Positions 1 to 7,058 of a stretch of 41,306 nucleotides of DNA are shown here, in pieces. The notes beneath the pieces are model-generated. The model was not told the origin of the DNA. It saw only the letters and a program-made list of their open reading frames with translations, and searched no databases. The DNA lies in contig CAYNOQ010000015.1 of assembly GCA_964398855.1 (NCBI GenBank), forward strand, positions 1-41,306, given 5' to 3'. This DNA comes from Mariniphaga sp964398855. GTDB taxonomy: Bacteria > Bacteroidota > Bacteroidia > Bacteroidales > Prolixibacteraceae. Position 1 is the first letter of the stretch. Each line of letters begins with the position of its first letter. The position numbers were made by a program, and so were the translations under genes.

Positions 1-25
1 GTGAACCTCTCGATTCATACGGCTC
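1..25 (-). ncRNA. group II intron domain V, 5' part (cut by window edge)
   Basis: Read on the minus strand, these bases give GAGCCGTATG, then AATC-GAGA-GGTT, then CAC. This matches the first strand and the GNRA-capped apical hairpin of group II intron domain V; the expected closing strand (GTACGGTTC-like) would lie beyond the window edge. It follows the maturase stop by 16 bases, the normal intron order. The intron 3' end and its exon junction are not visible. Confidence 0.75.
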
Positions 26-41
26 TTCTTAATCCAAATCT

Positions 42-611
42 CTAAGGTCGGAAACCCTCATACTGCCAGTGTTCAAACAAAGTCGGGTAACTCCGTGAAA
101 GGCTTTGCAAATACTTGTAAGCATTGCCCCAACGTTGTTTCCTGTACCTGCGGTATTTGTTGCGTATCCATTTCACAAGACGTATGTGTAACAAGCGGAA
201 TACTTTCCGCATCTCACTCATTCGGAACTTGCCGTAGTAGTTTATCCAGCCTCGTATTTTGAGTTTGAGCAATTCGGCAATCTTGCTGATTGGGAAATGT
301 ACCCAACGATGAAAATCCAGCGTTTTCAGTTCCCTTGCAATCCTGCTTATACTCTTTTGACTGATAGCGGGCGAAAAACCTAATTTGATTTTCCCTCGCT
401 CTTTAACTACTCTCGGCTTAAAGGTATAACCCAGAAAGTCAAACTTCTGATACCGTACCTTAAATGGTGGTTGACGTTTCTGATTTCGGCGACAGTAAAC
501 GATTTTTGACTTCTTTTGGTTTAATGCCAATTTACAGTCTTTAAATCGGTGTTTTACTTTCTCCAACAGACGTAACGCTTCCTTGATGTTACGACAATGA
601 ATGACAATGTC
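42..611 (-). pseudogene. ltrA: group II intron reverse transcriptase/maturase, 5'-truncated
   Basis: Intron-encoded reverse transcriptase that copies the intron RNA and helps it splice. Only the C-terminal third is present. In-frame homology starts upstream of the first possible start (TTG at 566): the codons spell D-I-V-I-H-C-R-N-I-K-E-A-L-R-L, which is the region just after the catalytic Y-x-D-D box, so the break falls inside that box at about 611. Thumb and maturase (domain X) sequence follow, including the LKIRGWINYYGKF segment typical of the family, and the protein ends with no HNH endonuclease. An in-frame stop lies just beyond the break. Without the palm domain it cannot polymerise. 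Loss of the 5' side with the 3' side kept is what incomplete target-primed reverse transcription leaves behind; a later deletion would look the same. Confidence 0.85.
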
Positions 612-680
612 CCGTTACCTGCCATTTTAGGGGACAGTCCTAACTTGAAACTTTTGAGCATTTTACAAACGGCAATTGAA

Positions 681-788
681 ATGAAAATCAAAATTTATAG
701 AGGGACAAAGGAAATCGGAGGCACTTGCGTAAAGTTGACGGCAGACAACGGAAAAGTTCTTTGGGTTGACCTCGGTACTCCGCTGCCA
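681..788 (+). pseudogene. MBL-fold metallo-hydrolase, N-terminal fragment
   Basis: About 36 codons starting MKIKIYRGTKEIGGTCVKL and running to V-D-L-G-T-P-L match the first beta-strands of metallo-beta-lactamase-fold hydrolases of the RNase J/CPSF-like type (pattern: basic strand, EIGG, then DLG). The HxHxDH metal site and the rest are missing. Homology stops at about 788, immediately before a small palindrome (CGGTTT-TGC-AAACCG, 789-803), and the frame then runs to a stop at 824 without recognisable sequence. A start at 597 would add 28 residues that belong to the upstream junction, so 681 is chosen. Probably a non-functional remnant. Confidence 0.6.
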
Positions 789-871
789 CGGTTTTGCAAA
801 CCGCGCCTTGCTTTTCAAAAGTAAAAAACCTTATTTCTTTCAATAACCTTAGTAACTAATCGAAAGTCACA

Positions 872-2077
872 CTAAATCAGAGAAATAAGTACCCCAGCTG
901 CAACTGCCGAGCCAATTACTCCTGAAATATTGCTTGCCATGCAATACTGCAAAATATGATTTGCGGGATTGTATTTCAGCGCCATCTCATTGGCAACGCG
1001 CGATGCCATCGGCACAGCGCTCAAGCCTGTTGCCCCAATTAGCGGATTGATCTTCTTCTGCACAAACAGGTTGTAGATTTTCACTGCCACTATGCCGCCT
1101 GCCACCGAAAATGCAAAGGCGATGAAGCCACCGATAACAATTCCCAATGTTTTCGGAGAGAGAAATACTTCGGCAGTCATTGTTGCGCCAACGCTCAATC
1201 CTAAGAAAATGGTTGCCGTATTCATTATTGGTCCGCTCGCCGCATCTGCCAGCCTGCTGGTTGATGTACCAATCTCTTTCACTAAATTTCCAAACAGCAA
1301 CATCCCCAGCAGCGGTACGGACGAAGGCACAAAAATGGCTACAACGGTTCCCAGCACAATGGGAAAAATAATTTTTACCGCTTTCAGGTTTTTAATCTCA
1401 TGTTTTGAGGGGAATTTCCTGTCCATTTCCCGCATATTTATTGAAAACTCCTTTTTGGTCATCAGTAAATTTGCCACTAACGGAATGATAACCGGCACAA
1501 GCGCCATGTAGGAATAGGCTGCAATGGCAATGGGTCCCAAAAGATGGGGAGCCAGCTTAATAGTTGTATAAATTGCAGTGGGTCCGTCAGCGCCGCCGAT
1601 AATCCCCAATGAAGCGGCTTCATTTAAGCTGAAACCAAGCAAAACAGCGCCAATCAAAACTGAAAAAATCCCAATCTGCGCCGCTGCCCCAAAAAAGGCA
1701 AGGCGCAAATTCCTGAGCATGGGTCCGAAATCAGTGAGCGCCCCCACCCCCATAAATATGATTGGCGGTAAAAATCCGGTTTTAATCAAAGAGTAGTAGA
1801 GAAAATTTAAAATTCCGTACTCATTCGCTATTTCAAACAGATTTTTGTAGCGTCCATTTCCCAGATCGATGTTTGCAGCATCCACAATTCCCATTTCTGC
1901 ACCGGGAAAATTTGCCAGCAACACACCAAATCCAATGGGAATGAGCAACAAAGGCTCATAGCCCTTCTTTATTCCCAAAAAGAGCAGGACAAACGAAATG
2001 ATCCACATAATGACAGTCTGGTAGTCAATGGCACCAAACGCTGTCATATTAAATAAGTTGGAAAAAATATCCTGCAT
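872..2077 (-). CDS. oadB: Na+-translocating decarboxylase beta subunit
   Basis: Integral membrane subunit of the biotin-dependent sodium-pumping oxaloacetate decarboxylase. It takes the carboxyl group from carboxybiotin, releases CO2 and drives Na+ out of the cell. The 401 residues are almost entirely hydrophobic segments. The family signature G-G-A-D-G-P-T lies at about residues 161-167, and its Asp164 matches the essential Asp of the Klebsiella enzyme. The last helix has the usual N-I-S-G-V-I-G-S-A-V-A-A-G pattern. Length fits the family. It is the last gene of the operon, 4 bases after oadA. No clear terminator is visible between its stop and the fragment at 681-788. Confidence 0.93.
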   Translation of the reverse strand: MQDIFSNLFNMTAFGAIDYQTVIMWIISFVLLFLGIKKGYEPLLLIPIGFGVLLANFPGAEMGIVDAANIDLGNGRYKNLFEIANEYGILNFLYYSLIKTGFLPPIIFMGVGALTDFGPMLRNLRLAFFGAAAQIGIFSVLIGAVLLGFSLNEAASLGIIGGADGPTAIYTTIKLAPHLLGPIAIAAYSYMALVPVIIPLVANLLMTKKEFSINMREMDRKFPSKHEIKNLKAVKIIFPIVLGTVVAIFVPSSVPLLGMLLFGNLVKEIGTSTSRLADAASGPIMNTATIFLGLSVGATMTAEVFLSPKTLGIVIGGFIAFAFSVAGGIVAVKIYNLFVQKKINPLIGATGLSAVPMASRVANEMALKYNPANHILQYCMASNISGVIGSAVAAGVLISLI

Positions 2078-2081
2078 ACTG

Positions 2082-3965
2082 TTATTGTAATTTTATAATT
2101 ACGTCATCTTCATCAACCGAATCACCGTTGTTAACGCATATTTCAGCCACTTCACCCGCTTCTTCAGCAACAATCGCATTGTAAGTTTTCATGGATTCGA
2201 TATAGAATACCGTATCCCCTGCATTCACTTTGTCGCCAACTTTTAAGCCTTTTTCGCCGGCTTCCTTGGTGAGATAAAAAGTGCCTTCAAGCGGTGTTGT
2301 AACTTCAATGGTTTTCCCGGAAGGGCTTGCTTTTTTAACAGGCGCCGGAGCGGGATTTCCGTTGTTTTCTCCCTCCGAATTTGTGTCTCCGTAGGATACC
2401 CTGACCACATATTTTTCACCATCAACATCAATATTCAGCTGTTTCGGTGTAAATGTTCCCTGCTCTGCTGCAACTGCCTGAACAAGCGTGCCTGCCTGCT
2501 GTTCTTCAGCTTTCCGTGCGGCAATATCTTCTTCAAAAGCTGCCTTTGCCTGCCCCGATTTATAGGCACGATACTGCTCGGGGTGCATGGCTAATTCAAA
2601 CAGTTCTTCATCATCCTGGCCAAAATCCCAGTTATTTTTCTGCATTTCGGCACGGAATTCATCCAACTTGTCGGGATAAAGGTCCTGCGGATTGCCGGTG
2701 TAAAACTCCTTACCCTGCTCTTTTGCGAGCTGAACAATGTCAGGATGCAGTTCGCCCGGAAGTTTTCCGGCTTTGCCCAAAATCATATCCCAGATATTGT
2801 CAGCAATCATCGACCAGCGTTCCCGTCCTTTTTCAAGCTGAAGAACATTCATAAGCGCCAGATTCTTAACATACTGACTAAATGGCGTTACCAAAGGCGG
2901 ATATCCCAGCATGGGCCAGATATGCGCAACTTCATCGAACAGCTTGATCAGCAGATCGTCCTGAGTGATCTCCGGCTTACCCTGCTTTTCATACCATCTG
3001 TTCAGACTTGCCAGATTGTTGTCAAGGTCTGCCATCAGGCTGCCCATCATGCCGCCGGGCAATCCCGGACCAATAAGCAGCGAATTCATCATCCGGTTTT
3101 TGGGATTGATGTAATATCCTAAAAAATCATCCATAAAGCTCTGTGTGAGCGCACGGGCGTGCATATAGGCTTTCATGTTGATTTCCGGAACTTTAAAGCC
3201 AGCATCCTTGAGCATTGCCTGAACGGCAAGTATATCCGCATGACCCGTCCCCCATGAGAGCGGCTCCATGCCAACATCAATATACTCGGCGCCTGCGCGT
3301 GCAACCTCAAGAATGGAAGCCATCTGGAATCCCGGACCTGCATGGCCATGATACTGGACAGGGATATTCGGATGTCTCTCTTTAATGTTCTTTACAAGTT
3401 TTCCCAAAAAAGCGGGACGACCAATTCCTGCCATATCTTTGATGCAAATTTCATCGGTGCCCATTTCAACTACCCGATCTGCCATTTTGGTGAAATAATC
3501 AACCGTGTGCACTTCAGAAACAGTCAGACTTAAAGCAGCCTGAGAAATCATTCCGCCCTGCTTTGCATACTTGATTGAGCCTTCAAGATTACGCACATCA
3601 TTCAAACCGCAAAATGAACGGGCAATATCGGTACCCTGTTTCTTCTTCACCTTATACATCAGCTTACGAACATCTTTGGGCACCGGACTCATTCGAATTC
3701 CGTTAAGCGCCCTTTCAAGCATGTGGGTTTCAATTCCTGCATCATTAAAAGGCTGCGTCCATTCGCGGGTTGCAATGTTGGGATTTTCGCCAAACAGCAG
3801 GTTAATCTGCTCAAAACCACCACCATTGGTTTCCACTCTTGCAAAACACCCCATGTCGATTATTGCCGGGGCTACCTTTAATAACTGGTCAACGCGTGGG
3901 ACATACTTTCCTGATGACTGCCACATGTCCCGATATAATAAACTGAACTTAATCTCTTTTGCCAT
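2082..3965 (-). CDS. oadA: oxaloacetate decarboxylase alpha subunit with biotinyl domain
   Basis: Carboxyltransferase that moves the C4 carboxylate of oxaloacetate to biotin, giving pyruvate; cytoplasmic side of the membrane complex. Residues 1 to about 300 form the HMGL-like barrel, including the metal-site region Q-Y-H-G-H-A-G-P, followed by the conserved carboxylase domain to about 480. A Pro/Ala linker leads to a C-terminal biotinyl domain with E-S-M-K-T; Lys593 is the biotin attachment site. Length (627) is normal. Methylmalonyl-CoA decarboxylase is unlikely because its alpha subunit is a different, acyl-CoA carboxyltransferase-type protein. The gene is 13 bases after oadG and 4 before oadB, so one operon. 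Confidence 0.93.
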   Translation of the reverse strand: MAKEIKFSLLYRDMWQSSGKYVPRVDQLLKVAPAIIDMGCFARVETNGGGFEQINLLFGENPNIATREWTQPFNDAGIETHMLERALNGIRMSPVPKDVRKLMYKVKKKQGTDIARSFCGLNDVRNLEGSIKYAKQGGMISQAALSLTVSEVHTVDYFTKMADRVVEMGTDEICIKDMAGIGRPAFLGKLVKNIKERHPNIPVQYHGHAGPGFQMASILEVARAGAEYIDVGMEPLSWGTGHADILAVQAMLKDAGFKVPEINMKAYMHARALTQSFMDDFLGYYINPKNRMMNSLLIGPGLPGGMMGSLMADLDNNLASLNRWYEKQGKPEITQDDLLIKLFDEVAHIWPMLGYPPLVTPFSQYVKNLALMNVLQLEKGRERWSMIADNIWDMILGKAGKLPGELHPDIVQLAKEQGKEFYTGNPQDLYPDKLDEFRAEMQKNNWDFGQDDEELFELAMHPEQYRAYKSGQAKAAFEEDIAARKAEEQQAGTLVQAVAAEQGTFTPKQLNIDVDGEKYVVRVSYGDTNSEGENNGNPAPAPVKKASPSGKTIEVTTPLEGTFYLTKEAGEKGLKVGDKVNAGDTVFYIESMKTYNAIVAEEAGEVAEICVNNGDSVDEDDVIIKLQ

Positions 3966-3978
3966 GGTAATTTCCTAT

Positions 3979-4194
3979 TTAATTATTATCCTTTTCAATT
4001 TTTTCAACCTTCCCTTTTCCTCCCGTAACAACATCAACAGCGGCTACAATTGCTGCCACAGTTCTGCCCGGTACGGAACTGATATCGTCTGCACTTTTTA
4101 CAACTGCTTCAGGTAAGGGCAAATACCTGTTTGTAAACCTGATCAGCAGATTGCCAATAATGATTAACAACCACAAAATCAGAAAAACGGTTAT
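3979..4194 (-). CDS. oadG: OadG-type gamma subunit, N terminus lost in assembly gap
   Basis: Small membrane anchor that holds the alpha and beta subunits together. The visible 71 residues comprise one transmembrane helix (ITVFLILWLLIIIGNLLIRF), a short linker and a hydrophilic tail rich in Lys/Glu. Position directly before oadA and the single-helix layout fit OadG. The helix runs into 100 N at 4195, so the start codon and a few residues are unknown; any start proposed on the far side of the gap depends on an arbitrary gap length. Sequence alone is weakly conserved in this family, so the call leans on context. Confidence 0.75.
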   Translation of the reverse strand: MTVFLILWLLIIIGNLLIRFTNRYLPLPEAVVKSADDISSVPGRTVAAIVAAVDVVTGGKGKVEKIEKDNN

Positions 4195-4294
4195 NNNNNN
4201 NNNNNNNNNNNNNNNNNNNNNNNNNNNNNNNNNNNNNNNNNNNNNNNNNNNNNNNNNNNNNNNNNNNNNNNNNNNNNNNNNNNNNNNNNNNNNN
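4195..4294. other. assembly gap (100 N)
   Basis: Exactly 100 undefined bases, the usual placeholder for a scaffold join of unknown size. It removes the oadG start and probably the promoter of the oad operon. Confidence 0.98.
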
Positions 4295-4523
4295 ATAAAA
4301 CAAAGATGGCAGGTTTTTTTAATTCTGAATAAAATTGCACCCAAAATGCAACATTATTTAAAGGAGTTTTAATAGAAAACAGCACCTGTTATGAACAAAT
4401 GTTAAAGTACAGCAAAAGTGTATTTTGTCGTTTTTTCAGGAAATTTCATAAAAACATCATATAATAATCCCGATTGAGATTGTTATTCCCTGCTTTGAAA
4501 AAACTTTTCTATTTTTAACATCA

Positions 4524-4531
4524 TAATTTTG
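4524..4531 (+). promoter_or_regulatory. candidate -7 box for the DUF432-mscS pair
   Basis: TAATTTTG matches the Bacteroidota -7 consensus TAnnTTTG. It sits 11 bases before the ATG at 4543, which would give an almost leaderless transcript. No convincing -33 TTTG is seen, so this is a weak call. Confidence 0.3.
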
Positions 4532-4542
4532 AATAAAGTACA

Positions 4543-5313
4543 ATGGCTGAAATTCCAATTTTCGGTAAACATCTCATTCCTGACAGGGAGTACGTTGTTT
4601 TCTCCCACAAAAATTTTTCACTGGCAGTTAAAAGAGAAAATGACGGCTGGTTGTTTTTGCAACAGAACAAAAAAATATCTGCAAAAAATTTAACGTCCGA
4701 CTTTTCGGATGCCGAATTTTTTAAAACCGGAAAATCCAACACACTGCACTTCCTGCCTGCATTGCCGGAAATACCTTTGGTTTTCAAAGGGGACAATCTT
4801 CATATCACTTCGGGGCAAAAGCTCACTTTTTTCCTGAAACTTCCGCTGAATATCCAGGTCTGCTTTTCAAAACCACAACCGGAAAACATGATTAAAGAGA
4901 TTTCGCCCGTCAAACTTACTAACACCTGGTTTGGTGAGCCACACGACGGCGAACCGGCTTTCGCCCTGAACACCGGCTCATGGCAATCGCCGGATGAGCT
5001 TGACTTATCTCCATTTGAAGCAATTTGTCCGGTTACAATTCATAACAATTTCGCCGGAGTGTTAGAAGTGGAAAGACTGATCATCAGGGTTGAAAACATG
5101 ACACTTTATAAAGTTGCCGGCAGACTGACCACCAGCCTGCTGGCTGTGGAATACAAGGGAAAAACAATTAACAGTTCGGCTAAATACAACTACTCGAAAG
5201 CTTTTCATGGCGAAAAACCGGAAGTTGTTGTAAAACCACGGACAGTTACTGAAAATAACCTAAAAAAAATCAATTTTTTCTTCATTAAAAATCTTTACAG
5301 ACAGGAATCATGA
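4543..5313 (+). CDS. DUF432 domain-containing protein
   Basis: A 256-residue soluble protein with no signal peptide or membrane helix. It resembles the DUF432 family: an N-terminal G-K-H-L-I-P start, a central W-F-G-E-P-H-D-G-E-P-A-F-A-L-N stretch (residues about 128-142) and a beta-rich C-terminal half. Genes of this family are often found next to MscS-type channels, and here the stop overlaps the start of the channel gene by 4 bases (ATGA at 5310), so the two are translationally coupled. The function is unknown; the coupling suggests a cytoplasmic partner or regulator of the channel. Family assignment is from memory of the motif and the neighbour. Confidence 0.7.
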   Translation: MAEIPIFGKHLIPDREYVVFSHKNFSLAVKRENDGWLFLQQNKKISAKNLTSDFSDAEFFKTGKSNTLHFLPALPEIPLVFKGDNLHITSGQKLTFFLKLPLNIQVCFSKPQPENMIKEISPVKLTNTWFGEPHDGEPAFALNTGSWQSPDELDLSPFEAICPVTIHNNFAGVLEVERLIIRVENMTLYKVAGRLTTSLLAVEYKGKTINSSAKYNYSKAFHGEKPEVVVKPRTVTENNLKKINFFFIKNLYRQES

Positions 5314-6146
5314 ATTTTGAATGGCAGCAATATTTCAACATCGAAACACTTGAAAAGGCAATCCGGATTTTACTTATCATCACGATTGGCATTGCATTAA
5401 TTTATTCGCTTAAATATTTCATTAAGAAAATATTACCACTAAAATGGTCTGAGCAAAGGAAGATGATAATCAACCGCACAATTCAGTACACCGGTTTTAC
5501 CATCCTTGTACTGATAGTTATTTCCGAGCTAAAAATCAACCTGGTCCCCATTTTCGGCGCTGCCGGATTAATCGGGTTGGTGGTTGGGGTGGCTTCACAA
5601 ACAAGCATCGGGAACATTGTGAGCGGTTTTTTCTTAGTTTCCGAAAAATCCTTTGAGATTGGCGACGTCATCCGCGTGGGCGACAGCACCGGAACAGTCC
5701 TTAGCATTGATCTGCTATCCATTAAAGTCAGAACCTACGACAATCTGTTCATTCGCATTCCAAACCAGAAAGTTGTCGGCAGTGAGGTTACCAACTTCAC
5801 CCGGTTTTCAATCCGGCGGGTTGACACGCTGATTAAAATTGATTATCAGGAAAATCTGGAAAAAGTGAAAAAAGTCCTGATTGCTGCCACAAAGCAAAAT
5901 CCATATTGTCTGGATGAGCCGAAACCGGTCATTATTTTTCAGAATTGGGGCGAAAACGGAATTGAAATTACGGTTGGAATCTGGGTTGACCGAACCAACG
6001 CAACTGCTGGAAAAAACCGGATGATTGCCGAAATCAAGGAAGCATTTGAAAAGGAGAAAATAAAAATGGCAATTCCGCAACTTGCCCTTCATGCCGAAGA
6101 ACAGCCGGTTTCAACGCAAACAGAGCACATGGAAAATCCCGGATAA
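5310..6146 (+). CDS. mscS: MscS-family small-conductance mechanosensitive channel
   Basis: Inner-membrane channel that opens under tension to release osmolytes. Three N-terminal helices are visible: about 15-38, 50-70, and the glycine/alanine-rich pore helix at about 80-108 (GAAGLIGLVVGVASQTSIGN). The beta domain follows with F-E-I-G-D-V-I-R-V-G and the I-P-N-Q-K-V motif (usually IPN), then the cytoplasmic alpha/beta cage. The length (278) is close to E. coli MscS (286). It starts inside the stop of the DUF432 gene, so the pair forms one unit, and a candidate terminator overlaps its own stop. Confidence 0.92.
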   Translation: MNFEWQQYFNIETLEKAIRILLIITIGIALIYSLKYFIKKILPLKWSEQRKMIINRTIQYTGFTILVLIVISELKINLVPIFGAAGLIGLVVGVASQTSIGNIVSGFFLVSEKSFEIGDVIRVGDSTGTVLSIDLLSIKVRTYDNLFIRIPNQKVVGSEVTNFTRFSIRRVDTLIKIDYQENLEKVKKVLIAATKQNPYCLDEPKPVIIFQNWGENGIEITVGIWVDRTNATAGKNRMIAEIKEAFEKEKIKMAIPQLALHAEEQPVSTQTEHMENPG

Positions 6147-6181
6147 AACACACCTTAATTTCACAAAAGCGGGATTTTTCT
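6133..6181 (+). terminator. candidate terminator of mscS
   Basis: AAAATCCCG (6133-6141) can pair with CGGGATTTT (6170-6178) and is followed by a short T run. The loop is long (28 bases). A second small palindrome (TTCTTCGT-T-ACGAAGAA) lies immediately downstream. Confidence 0.45.
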
Positions 6182-6201
6182 TCGTTACGAAGAAAAAAAT
6201 C

Positions 6202-6209
6202 TAAATTTG
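6202..6209 (+). promoter_or_regulatory. candidate -7 box upstream of the hemolysin III gene
   Basis: TAAATTTG is an exact TAnnTTTG match located 127 bases before the ATG at 6336, after the mscS terminator. It implies a 5' leader of about 120 bases. No clear -33 element is seen. Confidence 0.35.
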
Positions 6210-6335
6210 AAAACTATATTTTTAATAAACCGTTTTGGTTTTTTAATGAAAATATGCTGAAATTTGCTCTTAAACGGAGCTTTTTTAGAGGAAAGAGCTG
6301 TTTCGCCACAAAATTTTGAAACTTTTTTTTGAAAG

Positions 6336-6992
6336 ATGAAATACAAACATAAAAAAGAGAAACATTACAGGGAGCTGACGCTCGGAGAAGAGATTTTCAA
6401 CAGTATCACACACGGAATCGGTGCTTTGCTGAGCATTGCAGGATTGGTCATCCTCACAGTTTTTGCAGTTAAAAAAGGAGATGCCTGGCACGTGGTAAGT
6501 TTCACCATTTTCGGAACGTCAATGGTTCTGCTCTATCTTGCCTCCACGCTTTACCACAGTTTTACCAAAGAAAACTTAAAAAATCTGTTTGCCCGTTTCG
6601 ATCATTCAGCAATATTTCTGCTGATTGCCGGAACCTATACTCCGTTTGTGCTGACCACAATCCGTGGTCCCTTCGGCTGGGTTATGTTTGGCATCATCTG
6701 GGCGCTTGCGGTTGCCGGAATTGTCATTCGCTCCATCTACCTGACCCGTTTCCGAAAGCTGATGATGTGGCTCTATCTGGCAATGGGATGGATGTTTCTG
6801 ATTGCTGTGGTACCTATTGTAAGAAACCTTCCGGTGAGTAGTATTGTCTTTCTTTTTACCGGCGGAATCTGCTATTCAGCCGGCGTTATCTTTTACGCAT
6901 GGCGAAACCTGAAATACGGACACGGAATCTGGCATCTGTTTGTCATGGCAGGAACAATTCTGCACTTTTTCTCTGTTTTATACAGTCTTTAG
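6336..6992 (+). CDS. hemolysin III / PAQR-family membrane protein
   Basis: Seven-helix integral membrane protein of the hemolysin III (YqfA-like, PAQR/CREST) family, 218 residues. The family's metal-site residues are present: S-T-L-Y-H in helix 2 to 3, F-D-H-S-A-I-F after it, and H-x3-H in the last helices (H-G-I-W-H-L-F-V-M-A-G and L-H-F). These proteins are predicted zinc-dependent membrane hydrolases acting on lipids or amides; most bacterial members have no proven role, and the 'hemolysin' name comes from one early report. It stands alone between mscS and the BatA-type gene. Confidence 0.9.
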   Translation: MKYKHKKEKHYRELTLGEEIFNSITHGIGALLSIAGLVILTVFAVKKGDAWHVVSFTIFGTSMVLLYLASTLYHSFTKENLKNLFARFDHSAIFLLIAGTYTPFVLTTIRGPFGWVMFGIIWALAVAGIVIRSIYLTRFRKLMMWLYLAMGWMFLIAVVPIVRNLPVSSIVFLFTGGICYSAGVIFYAWRNLKYGHGIWHLFVMAGTILHFFSVLYSL

Positions 6993-7058
6993 AGAAAAGA
7001 AGCAATGCCGAAATTTTTCCGATATTTGCCAAAGTTTATATAAAAGTGTCCGACTGAA

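Noticed and set aside
597..680. Extra N-terminal residues for the MBL-type fragment
   Set aside because: They overlap the intron junction and do not resemble the family, whose start at 681 is clear.
1092..1796. Several plus-strand frames opposite oadB
   Set aside because: Shadows of a strongly conserved membrane-protein gene; no independent motif.
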